The translations under genes and the position numbers were made by a program. From Metridium senile (Eukaryota; Cnidaria; Anthozoa; Actiniaria; Metridiidae), in the NCBI GenBank assembly GCA_949775045.1, contig OX459097.1, positions 23,281,205 to 23,345,204 of the forward strand: a DNA stretch of 64,000 bases, in the 5' to 3' direction. Below the pieces are notes generated by a model. It was not told the origin of the DNA and made no database searches. It worked only from the letters and a program-made list of their open reading frames with translations. Positions 50,834 to 60,062 of this stretch are shown here, piece by piece; position 1 is the stretch's first letter, and each line of letters starts with the position of its first letter.

Positions 50834-52486
50834 GGTTCAGCAGAAGACAGTATCATGTATGGTCAACCAGTTGAATGCAAAGAGTCACACAGTATTGCTA
50901 CACAGACAGATGATTATGGCTGTAACAATGGCTGTACTTCTATGTACATCAATACAGATCCACATCATGTTTCCAACATCTCAGAAACATTACTTCAACC
51001 ACAGCCAGGTGTTTCAGTTGATGGCGAACATGACTTAGATAATGAACATGATCCAGAAACATTGCCTCAACCACAGCCAGGTGTTTCAGTTGATGGTGAA
51101 CATAACTTAGATAATGAACTGGAAGATGAACAAGAACAAAGCCAAGATATGGATGAAATTAGCACAATGTTGAGAGTTCTAGAGGAGCTAGAGTTTCCCC
51201 CTGGAAATAACTTAGTTGAGAAGGAGAATAAAGCAAAGGATGACTCTGCTGGTGATGATAATACTGAAAAGAGGCAGCTTGATGAAAGAGAAGGATGTAG
51301 TTCCAAGCATAGTGAGAAGTCCTTGAAATGTTCTTATTGTACAAAGCAATTTAAATACAAATCAGATCTCACTCAACATCTTAGAATACATACTGGAGAG
51401 AAACCCTTTGAATGTTCTTATTGTGAGAAGAAGTTTGCGCGAAAGAGTGTCTTAAACACACATCTTAAAATACACACTGGAGAGAAAGATTTTGAATGTT
51501 CTTATTGTGAGAAGAAGTTTGCACAAAAGGGTCACTTAAACACACATATTCATATACACACTGGAGAGAAACCCTTTGAATGTTCTTATTGTGAGAAGAA
51601 GTTTTCACAAAAGAGTGTCTTAAACACACATCTTAAATTACATACTGGAGAGAAACATTTTGAATGTTCTTATTGTGAGAAGAAGTTTGGACAAAAGGTC
51701 CATTTACATGAACATCTTAAAATACATACTGAAAAGAAAGCTTTTGAATGTTCTTTTTGTAGGAAGAAGTTTGCACTAAACGGTAATTTAAAGAAGCATC
51801 TTAGAATGCACACTGGAGAGAAACCCTTTGAATGTTCTTTTTGTGAGAATAAGTTTGCACGAAATGGTGACTTAAAAAGACATCTTAGAATACATACTGG
51901 AGAGAAACACTTTGAATGTTCTTTTTGTGAGAAGAAGTTTACAGCGAAATGGAGTTTGAATTTGCATCTCAGAAAACATACTGGAGAGAAACCCTTTGAA
52001 TGTTCTGTTTGTGAGAATAAGTTTACACAAAAAAGTATTTTAAACATGCATCTTAGAATACATACTGGTGAGAAACCCTTTGAATGTTCTTTTTGTGAGA
52101 ATAAGTTTGCACGAAATGGTGACTTAAAAAAACATCTTAGAATACATACTGGAGAGAAACACCTTGAATGTTCTTTTTGTGAGAAGAAGTTTAGAGAGAA
52201 ATGCAGTTTGAATTTGCATCTCAGAACTCATACTGGTGAGAAACCCTTTGAATGTTCTGTTTGTAAGAAAAAGTTTACACAAAAAGGTATGTTAAACATG
52301 CATCTTAGAATACACACTGGTGAGAAACCCTTTGAATGTTCTATTTGCAAGAAGAAGTTTAACCGGAAGTGTAATTTAAACATGCATCTTAGAATACATA
52401 CTGGAGAGAAACCCTTTGAATGTTCTCACTGTAAGAAGATGTTTCGTCATCAATCTAGTTTAAAGAAACATCTTGCATTACATTAG
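50834..52486 (+). CDS. Copy E exon 3: acidic linker and fourteen C2H2 zinc fingers (WW-C2H2 family)
   Basis: Follows ACATGATTTCAG; begins GSAEDSIMYGQPV and joins exon 2 in phase 0, giving 584 residues, the longest member. Two acidic PQPQP repeats, then fourteen fingers with TGEKPFE or TGEKHFE/TGEKDFE/TGEKHLE linkers and one TEKKAFE. Fingers 7-9 and 10-12 are a duplicated triplet (RNGDLK, a K-W/C-SLNL helix, QK-x-x-LNM). The last finger has CSHCKKMFRHQSSL, as in copy F. DNA binding is inferred from intact Cys/His ligands in every finger; the target is unknown. AATAAA at 52598. Confidence 0.95.
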   Translation, partial: GSAEDSIMYGQPVECKESHSIATQTDDYGCNNGCTSMYINTDPHHVSNISETLLQPQPGVSVDGEHDLDNEHDPETLPQPQPGVSVDGEHNLDNELEDEQEQSQDMDEISTMLRVLEELEFPPGNNLVEKENKAKDDSAGDDNTEKRQLDEREGCSSKHSEKSLKCSYCTKQFKYKSDLTQHLRIHTGEKPFECSYCEKKFARKSVLNTHLKIHTGEKDFECSYCEKKFAQKGHLNTHIHIHTGEKPFECSYCEKKFSQKSVLNTHLKLHTGEKHFECSYCEKKFGQKVHLHEHLKIHTEKKAFECSFCRKKFALNGNLKKHLRMHTGEKPFECSFCENKFARNGDLKRHLRIHTGEKHFECSFCEKKFTAKWSLNLHLRKHTGEKPFECSVCENKFTQKSILNMHLRIHTGEKPFECSFCENKFARNGDLKKHLRIHTGEKHLECSFCEKKFREKCSLNLHLRTHTGEKPFECSVCKKKFTQKGMLNMHLRIHTGEKPFECSICKKKFNRKCNLNMHLRIHTGEKPFECSHCKKMFRHQSSLKKHLALH

Positions 52487-53106
52487 AACACAGCATACTG
52501 GAAGAAAAACTTGAATCACAAGGGTATAACAGTTGTTTGATATTTAATTTGTATATTTTAAAATCATAGTTAACAATGATTGTGTTGTAGATTTTATAAT
52601 AAATATCAACGTTACAAGTGAACTATGTTTTGTTGTTACTGACATCATCGTTAGGTTCAATTAAAGTCAACTATAAAAATAGTATATGAAAATAGAGCAA
52701 AAAAGTAGATAAATAACAATAGTTATTTAACAATAAGTTACCAAAGGCGAAGTGATTAGTACACACTTAATGACTGGTCCCGAGGGAAACAGTTAGTTTT
52801 GTTTCCCGAGAATCTCAATGTTTCCCGAGGCTCTGGCCGAGGGAAACATTGAGATTCGAGGGAAACAAAACTAACTGGTTTCCCGAGGGATCAGTCATTA
52901 AGCGTTTTGTTATATAGCTAATCATTTTAGATAAATAAATTAAGAATATTTGAATTTTTATTCAATGCGATGGACACTTGTATCCCGGTCGGGATACAGT
53001 TAGATTTAACTAGTATCACGTGAGCATCTATCAACCAATGAGAATGCTCGTTATATAGTCAAAATGATTAGCTATATAACAACGTAGAATATTTACCGAA
53101 GCCGCT
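52487..53106. repeat. Copy E 3' flank shared with copy D, including nested fold-back
   Basis: Nearly identical to 40670-41287. Fold-back ends CACTTAATGACTGGTCCCGAG and CTCGGGAAACCAGTTAGTTT lie at 52757-52905, the outer TAGCTAATCATTTT pair at 52915 and 53070. Confidence 0.85.
52598..52603 (+). terminator. Copy E polyadenylation signal
   Basis: AATAAA in the TTTTATAATAAATATCAACG context. Confidence 0.6.
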
Positions 53107-53378
53107 CGACGATAATCACGGAGCCTGAGGTGAATAATTGTTTTAGTATTTTTATATTACCCTGAATTGCCGGGCTGTACCTGTACAAATGTGCATTTTG
53201 TCAAATAGCAGTACAGTGGTGCTAGATAATGTGAAACTGGTCTATATTGTTCGTTTGCATTTCAACCATCCATCCATTCATTGTTTTGTTAATTCATTCA
53301 TTTATCCATTTCTTATAATAAATTTAATGATTCGTTCCTGATTCATTTATTTGTTCGTTCATTTGCCCATTCACTTAT

Positions 53379-53861
53379 TCATTTTTGTATTGATTGATAT
53401 ACCATTTTGCACAATTTGTTCAGTTGATCAATCCACATGTATTTAGTTTTTAGTACAATTATTAAATATTTCAGAGCTCTAAAGTCTTTCTCAAACGCCG
53501 AATACTGACTATACTTGCCGTCGATGTTTCGTAACTGAAGATGAATGTCACTTACATCTTGTATTAATAGACGTCTTCTTTTAAGCTGCTTGAAACATTT
53601 ACGACAAATAAAGTCGTTTTTTTTTCGCGCAAGAAAGACTTCAATTCGTAGCTCTAATGATATATCAAATTGCCCCCTTCCTTGTATAAGATATCTTTCT
53701 TGTGGTTTTAGATTCTTGTTAGCACATAAATTACAATCAGCACTTTCACAATGTTCTTCAAAGGACGCTGTGTTGTTAAAAGCACTCTCGGTGGAGGTTA
53801 TATCTTGAAGCAAACGCCTTCGTATCTTAAAGTACGAAACATCGACGGCAAATACAGTCAT
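53379..53861 (-). CDS. Uncharacterised frame with CxxC and CRKC motifs, flanked by inverted repeats
   Basis: 160 codons on the minus strand. Motifs: HCESADCNLCANKN, then FLARKKNDFICRKCFKQLKR. The four cysteines could bind zinc, as in ZAD-like or other treble-clef heads, but spacing does not settle a family. The ends of the frame are inverted copies of each other: AAGTCTTTCTCAAACGCCGA at 53484 and its complement at 53863-53883. So the start Met may be an accident and the unit may be a mobile element. A broken copy is at 43385-43850. Confidence 0.35.
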   Translation of the reverse strand: MTVFAVDVSYFKIRRRLLQDITSTESAFNNTASFEEHCESADCNLCANKNLKPQERYLIQGRGQFDISLELRIEVFLARKKNDFICRKCFKQLKRRRLLIQDVSDIHLQLRNIDGKYSQYSAFEKDFRALKYLIIVLKTKYMWIDQLNKLCKMVYQSIQK

Positions 53862-54204
53862 TATTCGGCGTTCGAGAAAGACTTTGGAGCTCTAAAAGAA
53901 TCTTAATTTCACACTTTCCTTCAATGAGGAACCTCTCTTCTGGTTTAAGTTGTGTGCTGTGGCACAAATCGCAGGTAAATACACTCATAGTTACACCATG
54001 TCTTTACTCTTGCTGTCAACATGGTCAAACTCACGCATGCACGTGTAGCAACCAAAACATCGCAACCGGAAAAGATTATGCCGTGCCGTTGACCAATCAG
54101 AGTTCACGTAAGAATTGATCCGGGCCTGAGCCAATCAGAAATCGCTTCTTATTTCGGGTCACAGCGAACACGATATCTGGCGAACTTTCGCGGACGGTTA
54201 TTAG

Positions 54205-54390
54205 TCGGGCTAGAGGGCCCGACTCTAGGTTTACCTTTTAGTCAATCTATATGTATCTATATATCTATCTATCTGTCATGTCGCGTATAAGCCCCATGAT
54301 GCTTTGGGAACGAACACAGGAAGCCCAACGTAGAATTGTTTAGCCTCCTGTTTTGATTTTATGACTAGCCCGACTTCAGTTACGGGTTAA
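54205..54390. repeat. GTCGGGCTAG-ended inverted segment
   Basis: AGTCGGGCTAGAGGGCCCGAC opens and GACTAGCCCGACTTC closes a segment with a TCTATCTATC microsatellite. Probably a small inserted element. Confidence 0.45.
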
Positions 54391-54423
54391 ACCGGCTGCA
54401 CGCAGGCTAGGTTACCTGTGTTC

Positions 54424-54495
54424 AGGTAACTATAAATACACGGAGATTACAAGCGAATACAAACGCAAACAATACTTTGCTGCCCATGCTCGATC
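54424..54495. mobile_element. Single arm of the 21615 palindrome
   Basis: GTAACTATAAATACACGGAG, ATTACAAGCGAATACAAACG and TGCTGCCCATG match the right arm of 21615-21970. Confidence 0.7.
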
Positions 54496-54790
54496 ATCTG
54501 TAAATCCGCGGACTATACCAGACTCTATCAACTTATCATACAAAAAAACAATCGCCTTGCTTTACGGCAAACTAAATATCTAACTATTTAATGGTTTGAC
54601 TAAATGCACTTTACCATGTCTTTATAATCTATTAGACATGCTATCATAATTCCCAATATTTCCATGGCGTTCTTGTGTACAATTTGAAAGAAAGACATTT
54701 GCAGTTTTGAAAACTATGATCATTTCTTAATTTATCACTTTTATAGCTCTCTTTAAAATATTTAATTGCTCTATGTTAGTGTTTAATTAG
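54496..54790. other. AT-rich intergenic DNA, no gene recognised
   Basis: No convincing frame or repeat seen. Confidence 0.4.
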
Positions 54791-55012
54791 TTATTAATTT
54801 AATAATATCCCCATGGACTTTAAGAATGCACCGTCAATTGACAGTTTCAAGAAAAAAATTAATCAATCAATTTTTACTATTTTTCTAAATTATTTTATCA
54901 ATTTTGTAATAATATATTTTGTTAGTGTATATAAATTTTTATATTGTAAAAGCATTGAGATTTTTAAATGCGTATTTTCAAGAATTAAATATTATTATTA
55001 TTATTATTAATT
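54791..55012 (+). mobile_element. 3' end of a non-LTR retrotransposon (LINE), 5' truncated
   Basis: The frame reads NNIPMDFKNAPSIDSFKKKI, the usual C-terminal wording of CR1/jockey-type reverse-transcriptase proteins (WN-x-LP...I-x-N-x-x-S-x-x-x-FK). A T-rich trailer and a short (ATT)n end follow. Confidence 0.6.
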
Positions 55013-55025
55013 TGTACATATATAG

Positions 55026-55195
55026 AGGATATTACATGGGCGCGCGGAGATATGAATTTTATCTTCGAGTGCATGTTGATAAGATATCCCACGAGTGAGC
55101 GCAGCGAATGAGTGGGATATCTTTTCAACACGAGAAGATAAAATTCATATCTCCAAGCGCACATGTAATGTTCTGTTTATTATATAACAGATTGA
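55026..55195. mobile_element. Fold-back element with GAGCGCAGCGAATGAGTGGG centre
   Basis: ATATTACATGGGCGCGCGGAG and TCCAAGCGCACATGTAATGT are inverted, as are ATAAGATATCCCAC and GTGGGATATCTTTT. Confidence 0.75.
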
Positions 55196-56186
55196 AGATT
55201 TTCAAAGTTGATTGGTTGAGAGTGATATCACACGTGTGCGATATGAATGATATCTTCATGACTAGGATAGGCTTTTTATCTAGTTGATATCACTCGGTAT
55301 ACCACTATATGTTATATAATAAATTATAGATATCATGTATCAGTTGCAGTTTGAGCGTACAAGTGATACAGTACTGTACTAGTCTTATAATAGTTATCAT
55401 AATTTTCTTTCCCATTCCACCCGCCCTTATGGTGGGTCAGAGATTTATTTCTGTAGTGAGTATTATAGTTTTAATTCCTCTTTTGAATGAATAAATCTCT
55501 ATTCTGCCAAACAAACTAGTGTGTGTTCTATGAGTTTTATTATATTGTTCGTTGTTCTATTAATTGCATTTAGAGGAATTATAGATTACATTAGATTAGA
55601 TTATATTCTCAGGTTTGAAAAGTGTAACTTTCTAGTGTTGTATTAGTTCAATTTAGTACTTATACCAATTGCTATCATCGTTATATTGTTTGGATTCTAA
55701 ATGTGTGTACAAATGTGTGTACAAATATATTGTAGACAAATTTCAAATGTTTCAGTTCTTTAATAAAATCGATTTTAAAACTAAACTTTAATGGTTCTTT
55801 ATTATATAGTTAGAATTGTGTAAAGGGGCACTACCTAGACTAGTTGACATTAAAATAACTGTACTGACAAAGTTTGGCACAAAAATAATTAATATTTTTA
55901 GTTTTCCTATCCACCCTAGTTGTCACCATATTATTGATTTTTTATAATAACTCCCTTCATGTCAGTTCATTACTCACAAACTCAGTACTACTTCACATTT
56001 CACCTATGAATTTCACATCAATTATAAGCATTCAGAATAATTTAGCTAATGCATGTATATAGAGTAGGAGAAGAACGAGAATGACTGCAGAAAAGGAGGA
56101 AAGGGAGAGACTATTACAGAACCTAGGAATCACAAATAACCACTATTTGATCAGTTCCTCGTGTCAACACTGGCTCGGCAGCACTT
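55196..56186. other. Intergenic AT-rich DNA between copies E and F
   Basis: No frame longer than background and no clear element. This is the breakpoint side of the E/F segmental duplication. Confidence 0.5.
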
Positions 56187-56221
56187 CACTTGCTCACAGC
56201 AACAACTAGTTTATTCATTTT

Positions 56222-56582
56222 ACTGATATCTTTGCAGGCTTTAGAGTGCGGACAGTAGTTTAGTCCGGGAGTTTTGTTTGCGAGTGACGATTTTTAAAAT
56301 GGTATATATATCAAGCCCTCTAACTACACGGTCTATGCTCATAATCACATCTACAGTTCACGATCTCTGAATGTCCACAACGTTAAAAACAACAAGCAAA
56401 GATAAATATAAAGAAAGAAGAAAAAAAGCTCAGAAATAAACGAGACAATGCGAGCGACAAAGATGATTCTCTTGGGCTACCTGTGGTTTGTCCAGTCCTT
56501 AACGACAGGGTAGCAACGCCTGCTTGTATTTACCTTACTAGAAGCTGTAAACAGATTGGTATCGTTTCTTCCAAGTATTAAG
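56222..56582 (+). promoter_or_regulatory. Copy F promoter region and non-coding exon 1
   Basis: Almost identical to copy E: MITE half to 56296, CATAATCACATCTACAGTTC, CTTGGGCTACCTGTGG, CGACAGGGTAGCAACGCCTG, exon 1 ending AAG at 56582. Confidence 0.55.
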
Positions 56583-56814
56583 GTAATTTACTCATCTATT
56601 TAAACATCTATTATTATCGTCTCTAAACATCGGTAGATAATTGTAGAGAAGTATTTCAGGCAGGTTGAGTTGATTTGGGTTATTTTTCTTCAATCAAGCG
56701 ACCATCGAGATTTCGAGTCTAAACGTGTGAATAATTATAACCCAAGCTACTTTATGATAATCTCGTTTACGGATGTGTTGAATGACTAATGTATTTCTAC
56801 AGTTATTTGACAAG

Positions 56815-56916
56815 ATGGAATCAGACTGGATAGATTACAAGTGTAAGTCAGGACAGACTATCTTTATCTACAACAAGGTAACAGGAGTACACAAATGGCC
56901 GCCAGGATTTAACAAT
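56815..56916 (+). CDS. Copy F exon 2: WW-like domain
   Basis: Same 34 residues as the other copies. Acceptor TTTCTACAG ends at 56802, donor GTAAGT. Phase 0 to exon 3 at 60063. Confidence 0.8.
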
Positions 56917-57556
56917 GTAAGTTGAAGGAATACTCTTCCTTCATTCAATAGTTGATATTATTTATGCATGACTGGGTCGATCACTCATCAAGAGTTTACT
57001 GTAAGCTTGCAGTTATTCTTAGTGGGGAATTTATGAGAGTTATGCATATGCGCTGGGGCAAGCAATTTGTTTTATTCCTTAGATAGGCAGTTTTTATTTC
57101 TGCCTATCGCAAGTTCAGCTATTTTTGATTTAGAATTAACCAATTTAATTAGTTTAGAAATAATCCGATAAAGTGCTTTTATGTAAGGTATTCAAATCAT
57201 AGTAGAGTGCTTATTGTTCGTGGGATTAGTTATAAACAAAGGTATATTTGTTCTATATTTAGTCTAATGGTTTTAAAAAACGCGTTTGAAGATAATTAAT
57301 TTCTTTACACATAATTTTAGCATATAGAAATATTTACAGAATATTAAAGTTGTCCTTCAGTAGCATTTTGAGCATTTTTGTCCAAACCTACTCTCCACAA
57401 TATCGATCTACGTTTGTGTAGTTGAGTTACTTTGTAATCATGTTCCTTGAGTTGTTAATTATGTAGGGAGGCGTGTTGTTTGTTAATCCTTTCGGTTTGT
57501 TGTAACACTGGTCTGATATGAGTGCAAGACTTTGTTTTGGTTTGCCATAGATTGAT

Positions 57557-57891
57557 CCGGGGAAGGGGGGGGGGATTGGACTCCGGTTAAAAAGTACCGG
57601 GGATGATCGTCGGAAATTTTCAAAAATACCCCTAAAAGATACCGGAAGTCTTTTAAAAAGGGCGTGGCTAGATGAATTTTACCCCCTCAGAGATACCACA
57701 TTAATTAATAATATTAATATCCGTATCAGAAGCGAATATCGATTAGCTCTTCTCTCCTTTTTCGACTCCCTAAGAGATACCAGAAATGCTCATTTTCAAA
57801 AATTCTCATTTGACACCCTAAAAGATACCAAATCACTGATTTTTACCCATAAGAGATACGACGAGCATACCCGGTACTTTTTCCCGCCGGG
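57557..57891. mobile_element. Poly-G-led element in copy F intron 2
   Basis: Orthologue of 48729-49072 with a G run of about ten instead of about twenty. Confidence 0.65.
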
Positions 57892-58147
57892 AGACTGATG
57901 ATCTCTAGCAAATTCATTTTTATTATAAAACGCTTTATTACAATCATTGTTATCCGATCTATTCAGTTAAAGACGATGGTAAACTGAAGTCTAAATCTGT
58001 TTCTTTCTTGCTCTTCTTCATCGCCGGTGTTCGTTGTACCTCTTTTACGATCAATTAGTTTGAGCTCAATTCTTTACTATCAATCACGTGACTTTTCATC
58101 GTACACTTCACTTCCGGGCGGTGCTTCAGCGAGGGGCAAACAACAAA

Positions 58148-58228
58148 ATGGCCGCCATCGTTACAGAAAGTGCCGACTCGAATACTGTTAAAAATACATT
58201 GTCAGAGTATTTCTGCAACTTACAATAA
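58148..58228 (+). CDS. Small frame with promoter-like 5' flank (copy F duplicate)
   Basis: Codes the same 26 residues as 49420-49500 (MAAIVTESADSN...), stop TAA. The CACGTGAC, ACTTCCGG and ATGGCCGCCAT motifs are retained. Function unknown. Confidence 0.3.
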   Translation: MAAIVTESADSNTVKNTLSEYFCNLQ

Positions 58229-58330
58229 CAAATATATTAAGATAAGAATGCATTGTGATGTGGTATATTGACTCTTACTTGCTATAAAGAAAAGCGATTT
58301 ATTGAGGTTGAGATATGTTCGACGCCGCTA

Positions 58331-58490
58331 CACTGTACAATAAAACGCTGTATAAGATATATCACTGTACAATAAAACGCTGTATAAGATATATCACTGT
58401 ACAATAAAACGCTGTATAAGATATATCACTGTACAATAAAACGCTGTATAAGATATATCACTGTACAATAAAACGCTGTATAAGATATAT
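58331..58490 (+). repeat. 32-bp tandem repeat, five units
   Basis: CACTGTACAATAAAACGCTG followed by TATAAGATATAT; copy E has only two units. Confidence 0.88.
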
Positions 58491-58908
58491 TGCCTCTTCG
58501 GAACCAGGTTTGATCATCCCATTGACACGTAGGACAAATAATGATAGGGATCCTATCGAAAGATCTTGTTTCTTGACAAACCTGGCACTTTCCTTCCTCT
58601 CCATCATCATCATCACTTTCTGTTTCCTTCTCTTCATCATCGCTTTCTTCTTCATCATCATCTCATTTGTTCTTCACTGCTAAGTTCACTATCATCAGAG
58701 CTACCCTCTCCTTCTGGTCGCCTAGCAGGTAAAAAAACAAAACTTCATGAGTTCATCTTCCATCTAATATTCCAATGGTCGAAGCATTACCTACGCATGA
58801 TGACAAACTAGATAAAACTCAACCCACAACATCTCAAAATGCTCCATCAACTAGAGTATTCGATAGTGGCTTTGAGAACTTAACAACAAAAACAATTCCA
58901 GCATCATG
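58491..58908 (-). pseudogene. Insertion with an acidic, CxxC-type gene fragment (copy F only)
   Basis: Absent from copy E. The minus strand reads an acidic DDEEESDDEEKETESDDDDG run, then KCQVCQETRSFDRIPIIICP and TCQWDDQTWF, giving a CxxC...CxxC pair as in zinc-ribbon or PHD-like heads. The plus strand has a separate short frame MVEALPTHDDKLDKTQPTTS. Probably a fragment of a host or transposon gene; family not recognised. Confidence 0.35.
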
Positions 58909-59345
58909 ACTTCAAACCAACGAATCGTTACTACCTCACACGTCGAGTAGAGGAAGAGGAAGCTTCGTCGACACCATTCAAGGTTCCTTCTACTTATGAA
59001 GTAAGAAAACCATCCACCTTGTTTGATCCGGAAGTTAGTTCGTCAGGACAAACGCTATAGAAAGACCACCATCTTCATCTAAAAGGCCTGTAACTGAATG
59101 GGTCAGGTATGCCATGAAGCACAAAGGAACCAAATAGCCTTTTCGACGTTTGGAAAGATTAAGAGCAGAAATCAAGAAACTTTTAGAAGACTGGCAGAAA
59201 TATTAGACTTTTACCATCCTCTTTAACTGAATAAAGACATGTATATATGTGGGTCTGATCCGCGGTTATATGATGTGTGTATGATTATGATCCAGAAATA
59301 AGCAATTTATGCAATTGCAGTTATAGAAGCCCGAAAAACAATTCG

Positions 59346-59418
59346 GGACTTCAACGGGATTTGAACCCATGACCTTTGCAGTACCAGTGCAATGCTCTAC
59401 CAACTGAGCTATGAAGCC
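59346..59418 (-). tRNA. tRNA-Thr-like (anticodon GGT), copy F
   Basis: Identical in structure to 50111-50183: full 73-nt cloverleaf, loop CTGGTAC. Confidence 0.55.
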
Positions 59419-59506
59419 ACATATGTTGGTAGGAGGCCATTTTGTTGAGTTCATTCGCCCACAGAGTGAAATGTATGTATATATGTGGCCTCCTACCAAC
59501 ATATGT

Positions 59507-59579
59507 GGCTTCATAGCTCAGTTGGTAGAGCATTGCACCAGTATTGCAAAGGTCATGGGTTTAAATCCCGTTGAAGTCC
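59507..59579 (+). tRNA. tRNA-Thr-like (anticodon AGT, C33), copy F
   Basis: Identical to 50272-50344; two truncated units follow. Confidence 0.4.
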
Positions 59580-60062
59580 CGAATTTTGCAGTTGGTAGAG
59601 CATTGCACCGGTACTGCAAAGGTCATGGGTTTAAATCCCGTTGAAGTCCCGAATTTTTCAGTTGGTAGAGCATTGCACCGGTACTGCAAAGGTCATGGGT
59701 TCAAATCCCGTTGAAGTCCCGAATTGTTTTCGGGCTTCTATAACTGCAATTACATAAATTGCTTATTTCTCCGCGACGATCATAATCATACACAAATAGT
59801 CATATAACCGCGGATCAGACCCACATATATACATACATTTCACTCTGTGGGCGAATGAACTCAACAAAATGTAGAAAAGCAATTTATTTGTAATGTTGGT
59901 AATAATTAATAAATAATTGACTTGCTATCTTCAATGTGTTTGGCTAAGAACTGCAGTTTAATTTCATATTCAAATCACCATCACATTCATTTTCATCATC
60001 AACATAGACACAATCAACATTGTAATGATGCTACTGACATTGGTTGTATGACATGATTCCAG

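Larger units (their letters stand above)
47375..52486 (+). repeat. Segmental duplication, left copy (contains copy E)
   Basis: From TTCACTTGCTCGCAGCAACA onward this block matches 56187-61463 nearly base for base through promoter, WW exon, intron 2 with its elements, and much of exon 3. Offset is 8,825 at exon 2 and 9,229 at exon 3, showing net indels of about 400 bases inside intron 2. Confidence 0.88.
59239..59871. mobile_element. Inverted-repeat element carrying tRNA-Thr-like genes (copy F)
   Basis: Offset 9,235 from 50004-50636 and nearly identical. Confidence 0.75.

Noticed and set aside
51670..52047. Minus-strand frames opposite the zinc-finger exons (also 60647-61360)
   Set aside because: Antisense shadows of the finger repeat; no start context or independent conservation.
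53924..54118. 64-codon frame at 53.9-54.1 kb
   Set aside because: Falls in duplicated intergenic sequence and is not maintained in the paralogue at 47.1 kb.
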